Source: Plantago elongata
Lineage: Eukaryota > Streptophyta > Magnoliopsida > Lamiales > Plantaginaceae
Assembly (NCBI GenBank): GCA_036897095.1
Contig: JAYMSP010002285.1
Span: 1 to 25,111 of the forward strand
Length of the DNA stretch: 25,111 bases
Direction of reading: 5' to 3'
Below, in pieces: positions 9,999 through 20,903 of this stretch. The notes beneath the pieces are model-generated. The model was not told the DNA's origin, did no database searches, and saw only the letters and a list, made by a program, of their open reading frames with translations. Both the position numbers and the translations under genes were made by a program. Numbering within the stretch: the stretch's first letter is position 1; the number at the start of each line of letters is the position of its first letter.

Positions 9999-12900
9999 AT
10001 GGTTTGTCGAGCTATGGGGGTTAGATGGAACGAAAATGGAATGCAGTTGTCTTGTTTCGCGATTTTGATTCTTGGTTTGGGAGTTCATGGATGTACATCC
10101 CCCAACTCAGAAGGTACGCATGAATTTCGCACATTAAAAACTTATTGTTTAGAGTTCAATTATATTTCCAAGTGTATCTTGTAGAAATAATGGTTAGCTG
10201 AAAGACATACAATGTAGAATGTAACTTTGCTTTCGATTTAGAAGGTCATATTTCTAAGATTTAAGTTGTTTATATGATTTGAAATGGAAATGCAGGATTG
10301 GCATTGCTGCAATTTCGTGAGAAAGTTAAGTTTGATCCTTTTGAAGTTTTAGTTGATTGGAATCCTACTGATTGTGACCCTTGTATGTGGTTGGGCGTTG
10401 ATTGCGTGGATGGTAAAGTACAAATTATGTAAGTACTAAACATCTGCTTTGAAATTTCACTATAGTTTTATGAATATTGTTCGGACTTTATTTTCAAATA
10501 TAAGTTAGGAAAGATTCGTGATGTCGTGGTCCTGGAGTGTTATACTTGTTGCCAACACTAAATTATAAATGTTTGATGCCATTATGTAAGAATTGGGCTA
10601 TTTTTACTTTCTCATGAATGTTTTCTTGCACAGAAATCTCAGTGGGCTAAATTTGGAGGGAACATTGGCACCGGAGCTTGGAAACCTTGCCCACTTAACT
10701 TTCTTGTAAGTATTATGTTGAGAGCTCTTTAAGTTTTAAGTTGTTTCCTAACACATAGTGTATCCTTCTCATTTCGTGTTTCATTACTTTTATTCGGTAG
10801 TGATATATCCAAGAACAACCTCTCTGGTACTGTACCTCCTCAATTTGGAAAGCTTACATCATTGGAAGTTTTGGACTTGAGTGATAATAACTTTTCCGGA
10901 ACCGTTCCAGCTGACCTAGGAGATTTACATTTCTTAAAGCACTTGTAAGTAGTAAATATTGCTTTGATCCTTGTAATTATGTTCCTCAATACGATAACTT
11001 AATTCAAAACACATAGTTTTTGTATATTGTTCTAGGTTACTTTGTAATAACAAATTCGAAAAAGACATCCCGGAGGAGATTCTAAGGCTTGGTTTGCTGA
11101 CTAACTTAAAGCTTAATGAGGTCCTTACATCTACATCTTCTGAAATTGGCCGTGTTAATAGAAAATTTGGACAAGGGTGAGAATTTTCTCATTTGCATGC
11201 CTCTCTTATATCAATTGATACATATCCTTCAAAGTTTTTATTCATGAAGATCTTAAGAATTTTATTTTTTTTGGTGAAGGCTCAAGCAAAGAGTTGAAAC
11301 ATCACATGGGCATGATGATAATATGTGTATCAATTTAATCGGTGAGCATTTATATTGAGTTCCTTTTTATAAATAAAAAGTGTTCCATGAGCTACACAGT
11401 TTTGTAATACTTAAATGACCATGTATATGTGTTGCTTATATCGGTTTTACTTTTCCACTATGTTTTGTGCGTTGTACACCAACTTAACCTACAATACAGG
11501 TTCTGCCGATCTACTAATTGAGCTGGAAATAAAGTCTCTCATGCAGGAGACTGTCCAATGATGCATAAATGTATTTGCACATATGTGGAAATTGTCCATG
11601 CATACATAAGTTTCAAGAAATTTCCAGAGTAGTTTAATATCACTCTGATATACCATAACAAGCCAATGGTTTCTTACACTTTCCAGATTCACCTGAGCAA
11701 GATTTTACTTGGAGCATAGGCGGACATGCGAATAATGTGCGTCGTGTACTTGTAGAGCAGCTATCCAGTAACCTGCAAGCCTTCCCTCCTAATGTTTTCC
11801 CACCCCAGCCTGAGCATGTTCTTCCTAGCAGAAGTAGTGGTTCATTTTCTGCTGTACCTGGGCAAATTTTATCTCGTATTCCTGGTGGACCTATAGCTTC
11901 CCCTCCAATAGAAATGCATAATCCCAATACATTCCCTAATACTGGTTCATCAAGTGATACAACTGATAAAAAATCAGGGAGCCTGTTACAACTTCTAATA
12001 GGAATATTGGTTGGAATTTTCCTGCTCGTTCTTGCTGTAATCTTGTTCTTCGTCTTCAGAAGCAGAGCTGCCCAAACGATCCGCCCTTGGAAGACCGGAT
12101 TGAGTGGCCAGTTGCAGAAAGCATTTGTTACAGGTACATGTTTTTTTTTTACTTCCATCTTATATATCAGTATTTATGTATCTTCACAACGTTCTCATAG
12201 AGAGCCAACTTAGCCCATATGTCTTCGTTTTGCACCATTCAGTGTTCCTTGTAAAGTTGTATTAGACATTTAATAATTCGAGGGGTGTTACGATTTGAAC
12301 TTAGTATGTCTTAATGCATAAAAAGTACAATCCGTGAATGCCTCTTAATTAGGTGCTCTTATAACTACTTACTATTAAATAATATTAAGATACATCTAGT
12401 TTGTTAAAAGCATTTGTATTCACAAGATATCAAATGTTATCGTTATATCTAATTCTTATCATAGGGTATTAATAAGTGAACTCTATCAACAGGGGTACCC
12501 AAGTTGAACAGAGGTGAGCTAGAAGCTGCATGTGAGGATTTTAGCAATATAGTCAGTATTTGTGATGGTATTGCGATCATATACAAAGGAACATTGTCTA
12601 GTGGAGTGGAGATTGCTGTTGTTTCAACAGCAATAAATTCTATGAAATATTGGTCAAAACGAGCAGAATTGGCATTCAGGAAGAAGGTAGGTTGAATATT
12701 ATTCTAGTTATATTGCAAAACTCATAGATTGTGGCATTACCCTAAACTGTATTTTGCTTTATGTCACAACTATAGATTGATAGCTTGTCACGAGTTAACC
12801 ACAAGAATTTCGTTAATCTCATTGGCTACTGTGAGGAGAACGAACCTTTTACGAGAATGATGGTTTTCGAGTATGCTCCAAATGGCACTCTTTCTGAGCA

Positions 12901-15224
12901 TCTACATGGTAATTTTTGTTTATGCTATAATCTTTCATATTAATAACTCTTTTAGTTTTTATCGGTATCTAAAAATTCATAAATTTGTTATATTGATAAT
13001 TTTCATAATTTTCCTGGTTATAAAAGTTAATAAATTAGAGAAAAGAAGCCTCATATATACTATTCAGTGGAATTTAATACTCATTTTCTTAAACTTGTGT
13101 GATTTGTTGAGTTATCCTCCAATTATCATCTTTGATCATTGTATATAGTTGAAGAACTGGAACACCTTGATTGGAGTTCAAGAATGAGGATCATAATGGG
13201 AACGGCTTATTGCCTTCAGAATATGCATGAACTCAACCCACCCGTGCCACACAACAACTTGACTTCAAAGGAGATATTTCTCACTGATGATTATGCTGCC
13301 AAAGTATGACTCTTTTGATACTAAATTAAAAGCATATATCCAGTGTATTCGATTGATTTAGTTTTTATTGGGGAAGTTTTACTTTTGATTGCAGATCGCA
13401 GATGTCAGTTTTTGGGCACTTCTCATTGACAAATCGAAGCAAACTACAGAAACTGAGTCACGCCACTCTGAATTGCCACCAATGGCTGATATGGAAACAA
13501 ACATATATAGTTTTGGAGTGATGTTGCTCGAAATAATTTCTGCAAAGCATACCTTCTCAGAAGATGAGGGACATCTCCTGACCTGGGTAATGATATACTC
13601 AACTTTCTACTCTAATATGAGTTTGATTGAAGAATTTTTAACTGCCGCCATTAGCATTATTTCTAGCAAAATAATAATTTTAATAGTTCAAATGGTCTTT
13701 TATATGGAGGAGGTTGACATAGACCATCTCTAACATCAGCCCAACATGAGTTTGAACCCCTGCTGAAACTCTGGGCCTCCCAAAATTTTGGGATGAGGCC
13801 CAGCCTTCTTTATTTTATTTGTTTTCTGAATTTGATTTCACTTTTTCGTTTCTTCTCCTTCTTGCTTTATATACTTGCTGTTTATTTTTGTTTCTTCTTC
13901 TTGCAGCATCAATTCATCTCTCTCTTTTAATTCATCAATTCACCAATTCATCTCTTTCTCTTTTACTTCATTAATTCATTTACTCTTTATTTTATTATTA
14001 CAAATATAATAATTATATTCTATATAAAATTAAGTCAAACATTACTTCTAAAATATTATAAACATATTATTTGAATTGAAAATCATACTAATAGAAGAGA
14101 ACTACATATCTTGAAAAAATACATACGCTTGTAGAAAAGAAAATACATAAAAAAAACGCACTTGATGTAACTAGATTAAGGACCCATCTCTACAATTAAT
14201 GGAAAAAAAAGAAATACATGTGTATTTTTGTTATAATTAATTAACATTTAAAATCAATTCAAGAATAATATTTAAGGGAAATGAGAAAAGAAAATGAAAT
14301 GAATAATTAAGTCAGAAAGAAATATAAAATAAAATAGATTTTGGACCTCACTGTTGGAGTAGTGAATTGTGCATAGTTGCAAAGTGAGTTGCAGTTAGTG
14401 GAATGCTGATAGTGAGTGGAATGCTGATGTGGCAGCGATTTTGGGACTGGGTGAGTTGCAACTGATGAAAATGGTCTTAGTTTGAACTAAAAAATTAGAG
14501 TCTAAAACTTGGAAAATGTAAGAGCGACTAGTATGCAGCTCATGAAATAAACTCAAAGATAGAGAAAGTTGTCGGAAGTTAGAAGTCAAGAACAACTTTA
14601 AATATTTAAGTTGGACAAAAATAAATTAATTCAAAATAGAAATTTCATATTCACTTAAAGTTCTTCTCTATGTGAATTCAGATTTAAAAAAGTTTATTAT
14701 ACGTTTTATTTTTCATTTGAAATTTTAATGTATTTAAAATTCCATATTGTTTTTTCCTTAGAATTGTTAATAGTCTTCTCTTGATTTAGATTCATTTTTT
14801 TAAATGTCATATACGATACTTGCGAATGATTATTAAATATCTCACTTTGAAGTTTTCCATGGAAAAGTGCTTGAATATTCTTTTTATTTGTTCTTATGAT
14901 ATGTTTGCAAGATTTCAACCATAATCCTTATGTTGAGCTTTTTAACCTTTTACTTTAATTTAGGCTGCTCAATACCTGCACGATAAGAATAACATCAACC
15001 ATCTGATCGACCCATCATTAAAGTCCTTCAAAGAGAACGAGCTTGATATAGTATGTGAGGTGATCCGGGACTGCACCCAACAAGATGCGCGAAAAAGACC
15101 AACGATGAAAGAAGTCATTCAAAAATTAAGGCAAGAACTGGACATATCACCTGAAGCTGCGACTCCTAGGCTTTCTCCCCTTTGGTGGGCTGAACTTGAA
15201 ATTTTGTCGCAAGAAGCCGCTTGA
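9999..15224 (+). CDS. LRR receptor-like pseudokinase, MRH1/MDIS1 type (LRR VI-2)
   Basis: The twelve exons are 9999-10113, 10296-10428, 10634-10705, 10801-10944, 11036-11176, 11280-11341, 11687-12133, 12493-12686, 12776-12908, 13149-13303, 13395-13586 and 14964-15224. All junctions are GT-AG and in phase: 2049 nt, 682 residues. In order: a signal peptide ending near VHGC; an LRR N-terminal cap (NPTDCDPCMW); about four LRRs in exons of 72 and 144 nt, one or two repeats each; a Ser/Pro-rich stalk; a transmembrane helix (~322-346); and a cytoplasmic kinase-like domain ending PRLSPLWWAELEIL, typical of this family. The kinase is probably inactive: there is no Gly-rich loop, the VAIK Lys is Val (~415, EIAVVS), HRD is replaced by PHNN (~515), and DFG reads DVS (~535). 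Family members act at the plasma membrane in root-hair growth (MRH1) and pollen-tube perception (MDIS1), probably as co-receptors. Met at 10014 is an alternative start. The ligand and role here are inferred. Confidence 0.93.
13721..14480. mobile_element. Non-autonomous TIR element inside the last intron
   Basis: The left end AGACCATCTCTAACATCAG is mirrored on the right by CTGATGAAAATGGTCTTAG, an imperfect inverted pair of the GACCATCTCCAAC type seen in many plant MITEs. The interior has no transposase. Near the right end AGTGGAATGCTGAT is repeated (about 14398 and 14416). A clear target duplication was not found, so the superfamily (PIF/Harbinger or hAT) is open. Confidence 0.5.
13771..13803. 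repeat. Near-perfect palindrome in the intronic element
   Basis: CTGGGCCTC pairs exactly with GAGGCCCAG, and the core CCAAAATTTTGG is itself a palindrome; three unpaired bases (GAT) interrupt the right arm. It would fold into a stable hairpin in DNA or pre-mRNA. Confidence 0.85.
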
Positions 15225-15887
15225 TTTCAAGCTTACACACATACATATAAATATAAATGTATATAACATGTCACAAGAAAATATTTGTAACCATTTTTAC
15301 GTGTTAATTATATTATTTCATTCTTCTGAAGATGTTGTGAACATGGTGCAAATGTGTGTTGTTGTGATTATACACTATTCATTTATGGCTTTTGGTGATT
15401 GCAGTGTGTATGTAAAACCCATTGTTGATGTTAAGTTGAATCCTTGCGTGTTGGCCTCTTGGAAATTTTGGAGGTTCCATAACAAGCCATTTTATAGATT
15501 TTAACGTCACGTATATTACATGCAATCATAAAGAGGTGATATAATTTTTAATATTATTGTTGCGTATATATATAAGAACGAAATCTATGTTATTGTTTCT
15601 GATATTGTCCTTGCAATATTTTAACTAGTCATATGCTAAAGTATCAAAATCAATCTAATTATGTCTCCGGATGATGATTAGTCAAGAGATTAGCCTAGCC
15701 TATCATATCTAGGCTAATGTCCGTGATTGACAATCCCTAGAAGCCAAAAAAATCACTTCTTGTGTGAGTCCAAATTGGCCTAATAACAATCAATATAATA
15801 TTGTGACGATAAATTTATATGCATTCTCAACTTTTACGTGTGATTTGTAGGGAATCAGGATAATCACAGATCATAGAATTTAGATTG
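15225..15887 (+). other. 3' UTR and downstream region of the receptor gene
   Basis: AT-rich sequence after the stop codon, with no recognisable protein. The open frame at 15196-15504 overlaps the last exon in another frame and is a shadow. The poly(A) site cannot be placed with confidence. Confidence 0.4.
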
Positions 15888-16228
15888 AGTTCGTAAATGT
15901 TTAAAAAAATAATTTTGTAATTTTAAAGTAGCAAAAGTAATTTTTTAGTGTTTTAAATTACGACTTCTACTATAACTTTTCTGGAAAAAAGCATGTAGCC
16001 GTAAAAAATAGAGAAGTAATCCAATCTGCTTTTAACTACTTTAAGCAAGTAGTAGCTTTTCTTCCAATTACAAATAACTGATTAAGTTAATTTTTGCAAA
16101 CATTACAACTTTTATTTTTATAATTTAAAATTATTTTTTATATGTTATATCAAACACTTGTGACTTTTGTTTAAAATCAACTTTAATCAACTTTATAAAT
16201 AGACAAACTACATAAACATTTGTAAACA
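15888..16228. mobile_element. Possible MITE
   Basis: GTTCGTAAATGTTT at the left is mirrored by AAACATTTGTAAAC at the right (11 of 14 positions). The interior has 'ttttaaagtagcaaaagtaa' and a reversed partner near 16025-16055 ('actactttaagcaagtagtagc'), a pattern I associate with plant hAT-type MITEs. No target duplication was found. Confidence 0.35.
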
Positions 16229-16511
16229 CATACTTAGAAATACACACATATCAACATTAACTTATAGGTTATTTGTGAGATAATAGTGTACTTAACAAGT
16301 TACAAGGAAAAATTAAGGGACTGATTGAAATATAATTTGAGTGGTATTTTCAATTGAAATTGAATTATTTATTATAAAAAATTCTATTTGAATGAAAAGA
16401 TGACTGATTGAGAAGTATGACAAACATCCTTTATTTGTCAGATCTAGTTTTATATCTCTTTAGTCAAGACTTAGTAATTTGACACTACGAAAATTGGTAG
16501 TGACGTGAAAG

Positions 16512-16899
16512 TAGGGGTTGCAATGGTTGGTTAAAAATCATAACCATAATCACTATTCTAATTTAGATTATAACCATAACCAACTAATAATAACCATAAC
16601 CGAGAAATTTTCTCACCGGTTATGGTTAGGTCGTATAACCGGAAATAACTATAAGTTTAGGTTATTGATCGGTTTTTTGAAAATTCTTTCTTACTCGAGG
16701 TGAAAATTTGCAAAAATATTTTTTTCGCAAACAAAAAAATTTCGCAAAAAATATTTTTTTAACGATTTTTAACCATAACTGTAACCAAAAACCGAATCTA
16801 TTATGGTTGCTAAACGGTTACGATTATGGTTAATAATCGTTTAAGAAAAATAAATAGTTATTAATTGATTATAGTTTTTAATCGACCATTACAACCCCG
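16512..16899. mobile_element. hAT-type MITE with target-site duplication
   Basis: The ends are TAGGGGTTGCAATGGTTGGTT and, on the other strand, CGGGGTTGTAATGGTCGATT, an imperfect inverted repeat of about 20 bp. It is flanked by CGTGAAAG (16504-16511) and CGCGAAAG (16900-16907), matching 7 of 8 bases, as expected for the 8-bp hAT duplication. The 388-bp interior is rich in short AACCATAA/GGTTATGG strings in both orientations, typical of hAT subterminal regions. There is no coding capacity. Confidence 0.78.
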
Positions 16900-16907
16900 C
16901 GCGAAAG

Positions 16908-17945
16908 CTAAAGTCGAGCGGTTCCCTCAAGGACTTCGTTATATTGTGTGTTGTCTACGAATGGTTGATTAAGGTTTTTTGGCTCTGGCAATAAATTTAA
17001 ACTACCTAACTTAATTATTAATAGAGCAGAATGAATGCAAGTAACTTCTTTACGATTATGGATTATGGACTAATGATGTAGTCTAATGCTATATAGCAGG
17101 ATTCATAATGCAATTGATATGATACTCTAAGTTAAACTGGGACACACACAACGAGAAATTACACTACTTTAGTAGAAACATTACAACTCATAAGTCATGT
17201 TTATGATAAAAGAACCTGAATTGGTCGGCTAATACTAATTGGGTTTGTGCTCTATAATTTGTACAGTGACAGAATGATGAACCATGATAGCATTGATGTC
17301 TTCATGTTTGTCTGGATCTTATGATCGGCTGTTTTTTTAAATAAAAGTTCTTCCATTTCAAAAGTAAAATAAAATTTACAGTTATATTTGAATGTGATGC
17401 CCACCAATTAACCCACTTCGTCCTTTATTAAGATTTGAATTCACTAAGAAAGAAAATTGAGTTCCGTTTAAAATCATATCCTTACCTAAATCTTTTTTAC
17501 TATTAGTTCTCAACTTAGTATTCTTGCCTTTTTCTCCGGCTTCCCAAACCAAGTACTCCAGTTCCGCTAAGTTGTTTCCCTTAGTTTCCCAAACTAGGGT
17601 AGTTTCTCAGTTATTCCTTAGTGTGTTGTTTGGTGGTTATTTGAGTGGTTTTGAAATGACAGTGAAATCTTACCGTCGAGGGGTTTAGCCTCAAATGCTA
17701 ATCAAACTACTACAAGATCATGATTCTAATATCCGCCTCCAAACCAGAAGTCCGAACTAAGAACAACTTCCGAGCCAGAACACTTGAAAGGACTAAGGCT
17801 TGGTTATCTTCAACTGAAAACTCATCCAGTTTAGTTCAGCTCCGCTTAGTTATATTGTATACTACACTTCATTTCAGTTCAATATATTTCAGTTGAATAG
17901 AACATAGCCTAAAGGGGGGGAGGGGGGGGGGGGTTAGAACGGTAA
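16908..17945. other. Intergenic, no gene seen
   Basis: AT-rich sequence. The part at 17500-17910 has phrases such as TTTCAGTTGAATAGAACAT that look repeat-like, but ends could not be defined. Confidence 0.35.
17914..17933 (+). repeat. G-run (G7 A G12)
   Basis: Seven G, one A, then twelve G, directly before the copia LTR start. It could form a G-quadruplex, and its length may be unreliable in an assembly. Confidence 0.88.
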
Positions 17946-19277
17946 TGTTAGGAATGTTTGTTAGTATTTTTGATCAATCACTATATGAATTATCTTTAGT
18001 ACAGAAAGGTGACTAGTACTCTTAGTTCACTTGAACATTATAAAAGAGGAAATCATATAGTATGATGTAATTTTATATTTTTAGAAGGCCTTGAAGAAGG
18101 ATCCTAGCAATTGACTTTAATCGAAGATTTGAAAACTGAAGATTGCACAAGTTTAATGAAGACATAAGGGTTAGTCTCCTCAGATAGACTATGTTCAGAA
18201 ATCATATTTTATAGAGTGAATATTGCACATAACATGTCTCTGAACATATGACACCATCGAGTCAAGGAGCATGCTAGTTTTCAGAAAGGCTCATGTTTCC
18301 GTTGAGACTACATGAAAAGAAATAGTACATTTATTACACCGCTTGAAAAGTTGATCAATTCATAGTCCTCTCTGAAAATGAGAAAGGGACTTATGAGTAC
18401 TCATTTCGAGATATCAACGGATTGCATTTTGAGAAGGTCTAACGGATACTATTCAAAGGACTCTCAAATTCATCTATAAATATCACCACTTAGAAGCTGA
18501 GAAATACACACATGAACTACGCTCACATCTACTTATCAAGCAAGTATTTTCTCAAACATTCATACTACCATTCTCCAAGCTTACTGTTGCGATTAACAAG
18601 CTCGAAAAATCACTAGTAGCTCTATGTGTCATGAACCTATAATATGAGATTGTTATTCGTGAAAGAGTTGAACTTTCGGATACCCTTTCTGAAGCTCATT
18701 CTTCATAACGGATATCAATTACTTGGGTATGTAAGGAGAACCTACCATATACTAAATAAGTATATCAAGTAGTGAAATCTCTTCAAGCTCTCTGAAAACA
18801 TAGTTGAAAAGTTATAAGAGAAGCTTACCTGACAATCATTATATAACCAACACCATCAAGGTGTGGAGTACATGAAGTACTTGGTTTGGTAAATCAAGGA
18901 AAAGCTCCAAGGTTATCTTGAATACATGAAGTACTTGGCTCGAGGAGTTAGGGAAAAACTCAGGGAGAACGTTTGGTTGGGGACCATTTGTTTGTAGGGA
19001 TCTTAGAATATGATTTGTTGTAAGGTGAACTCAGTTATCTGTGCTAGTGAATTCCAGGTCTCAGAAAGGCGGAGTGGATTAGTTGGAGGATTACGCCACC
19101 TCCAGCAAAGCACAATCACGTTTATCTATCGCTTAAGTCTTCCGCTCTCTGAATTTAAGTATCAGAAACCTACAAGTTTCTGAGAAAGACTGTTTCTCGA
19201 CAAAAGCTTGAAAAGACTATTAACCCCCCCCCCCCCTCTCCATCTAGTCTTTTCCTTTGTCGTTATCTAGACCAACA
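17946..19277 (+). mobile_element. 5' LTR of a copia-type retrotransposon
   Basis: The LTR starts TGTTAGGAATG and ends GACCAACA, two bases before a primer-binding site, giving about 1.33 kb. A TATAAATA promoter-like box lies at 18475-18482. Internally a 16-bp phrase (TACATGAAGTACTTGG) occurs at 18869 and 18923, and a C13 run sits at 19224-19236 near the 3' end. The left edge is inferred from the TG and is less certain than the right edge. No matching 3' LTR is present. Confidence 0.6.
19224..19236 (+). repeat. C13 run inside the copia LTR
   Basis: Thirteen consecutive C residues close to the LTR 3' end. Confidence 0.9.
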
Positions 19278-19279
19278 AG

Positions 19280-19293
19280 TGGTATTAGAGCGG
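19280..19293 (+). other. Primer-binding site of the copia element
   Basis: TGGTATTAGAGCGG lies two bases after the LTR end and matches, with one change, the TGGTATCAGAGC sequence complementary to initiator tRNA-Met that primes most plant copia elements. Confidence 0.7.
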
Positions 19294-19392
19294 GAGGTTC
19301 CCAAGCCTTCTGCACTGAACCTCGATCCCCCAGATAAGTACAGTTTTTGTCGCTTTCCGAGGACGTTTTAATTATGTGTTAAGTGTGCAGGT

Positions 19393-19866
19393 ATGTCTTT
19401 GAGTGATGCTCCAGTTCTTAAACCCGAGAATTACGAGAAATGGAAGAACAACATGATCGATGTTGCATCCTGAAGCAATTAGTGATGAGATGATCTATGT
19501 CATCAAAGAAGGACCAATCAAAATCAGACAACTCAAACATGTGATTGGAGTATCTGGTGGTCGGAGAAACGATGATGCTGAAGGTAGTGACACTTCCACT
19601 AGTGATAATGGTCATGATGCCGCTGGACAAGTTGAGTATGAAGACAGACCTCGTGAACTCTGGACATTGAAAGATGCCAAGAGACACATGTTGGATGGTC
19701 AAACTCGTAACATCATCATTCGATCGACACCTGATCATATACAATGCAAACTTTGGTGTGCAAAGACAGTAATAGTTTCCTGGCAATTGATTGAAGAAAT
19801 ATGTGCCGGAACTGAGAAAACCAAGGAAAATAAGTTTGAAGTTTTGAAGTTGAAATTTCAAAATTG
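19393..19866 (+). pseudogene. Copia gag (UBN2-type), frameshifted and truncated
   Basis: The frame begins at ATG 19393, about 100 nt after the primer site, with KPENYEKWKNNM, the start typical of plant copia Gag (UBN2/DUF4219-type). Near 19450-19475 the frame is lost; homology resumes in another frame with DEMIYVIKEGPIKI and runs to TKENKFEVLKLKFQN at the stop (19865-19867). Between these are the usual mid-Gag features, including a WQLIEEIC helix. The zinc knuckle, protease, integrase and reverse transcriptase are all missing, and unrelated sequence follows. The element is therefore a dead 5' fragment. The open frame on the opposite strand here is a shadow. Confidence 0.75.
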
Positions 19867-19885
19867 ACGGAATCGTCAATTTTGA
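19858..19885. repeat. 12-bp perfect inverted repeat with 4-nt loop
   Basis: TCAAAATTGACG and CGTCAATTTTGA flank GAAT, exactly where the gag homology stops. The GACGGAATCGT core recurs at 19908-19918 (GGACGGAATCGTTAAT). Confidence 0.92.
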
Positions 19886-20337
19886 CTAACAGAGTAGTAA
19901 AATTGGACGGAATCGTTAATGAAATGTATACAAGTTGTACTGCGTCAAACAAAGGTACTAAAATGTGAAATGGTACAACTTAGGGTGTCATTTATGAATT
20001 TTTCCCGTTGTTGATGCTAAGTATTTAATCGATTTTATATTGTAATTGTAGTATCGTATCTTAAAAAATAAAAATACCAATATATGAGGTTTAATTTATG
20101 ATTTTAAAGTAGTTGATTTGATTGTTGGAAGTAATTTTTTCCTTTCTTATCTTTTTAGGAATAGTGGATTGAATATAATTAATTCCAAATGATAAAGAAA
20201 TGAAAGTGAATAAATTTAAATGAACGTCTTAAATGAAAGTGACCAATTTCTATTGGACAAAGGAAGTATGTTATTTACTTTTACACTAAACCATTCATGA
20301 CATATCCGATAGGATCTTGGCGTATCGAAGATTGACG
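19886..20337. other. Intergenic, repeat-like, no gene
   Basis: Sequence after the broken gag resembles dispersed plant repeat DNA ('gtacaacttagggtgtcattta'-type phrases split over 19974-19996). A TTGGACAAAGGAAGTA string at 20255-20270 looks like an eroded Stowaway end without a partner. Confidence 0.3.
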
Positions 20338-20477
20338 GGCTGATTGACATAGCATTTGAATGGGGATTTTGATAAAATTGTGTTTGGAAAAATAGGGGTA
20401 TTTAAAGTGTATTTTAGGTCAAATCATTGTTCATCGAGTCAAACGGGAGCACTTAAATACCTGACCAATCAGTCCCT
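20338..20477. mobile_element. Small fold-back MITE
   Basis: GGGCTGATTGACATAGCATTTGAA on the left is mirrored on the right, whose reverse complement runs GGGACTGATTGGTCAGG then TATTTAAG. The interior GGGGTATTTAAAGTG near 20395 also has a reversed partner at the right. The total is about 140 bp. A GGGACTGATTG string also occurs at 16318, so the family may have another fragment in the window. No target duplication was found. Confidence 0.42.
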
Positions 20478-20736
20478 AGCCCTGATGTCTTATGACATTC
20501 TATAATCAATATATATATAGAGAACTGTTTTGAATCTTCAATAAAAGTACCTCTAATGTTATACAGAGCCTCAGACCGTATTTTAAAATACTTGCTCTAC
20601 ATGTTATTCTTCGTAATTCCTTTAATAGTGAGAAGAGTGCGTATTGGAAATAAGTTGGACAATTTCAATACAACATTAAACAACTATTTCATTAAACAAC
20701 TATTTAACACACCAGAATGACTCTTGAGAATTAAAG

Positions 20737-20748
20737 CCCCCCCCCCCC
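20737..20748 (+). repeat. C12 run downstream of the DOG1-like gene
   Basis: Twelve consecutive C residues about 155 bp beyond the stop codon of the - strand gene, possibly within or just past its 3' UTR. Confidence 0.88.
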
Positions 20749-20903
20749 TCCAATGAATTTATACAAATATCTTTAATAACAACAACAATCTCACACTCAC
20801 TGACTCACACTCATACCCCTTTACCCATACATATTTAACTCCAAATTAACAACAATAATATTAAACACAATTCAAATGAAACCACACATTGTCACAAAGC
20901 TCA

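Larger units (their letters stand above)
13587..14963 (+). other. Last intron of the receptor gene, 1377 bp
   Basis: Much longer than the other introns (90-360 bp). The excess is explained mainly by an inserted TIR element at about 13721-14480. The flanking exons join TGG|GCT in phase, so splicing across it keeps the protein intact. Confidence 0.85.

Noticed and set aside
11500-11563. Possible extra receptor exon after TACAG at 11495-11499
   Set aside because: It reaches TGA after about 20 codons and lacks a good donor, whereas exon 6 joins directly to 11687 in phase (ATC G|AT).
11640-12158. 172-residue open frame on the - strand
   Set aside because: It lies antisense to receptor exon 7, which encodes the stalk and transmembrane helix; no domain is visible on the - strand.
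16483-16502. CACTAC...GTAGTG 6-bp inverted repeat next to the hAT MITE
   Set aside because: Too short, and no 3-bp duplication flanks it; probably coincidence.
19418-19879. 153-residue open frame on the - strand
   Set aside because: Shadow of the copia gag, which is recognisable on the + strand.
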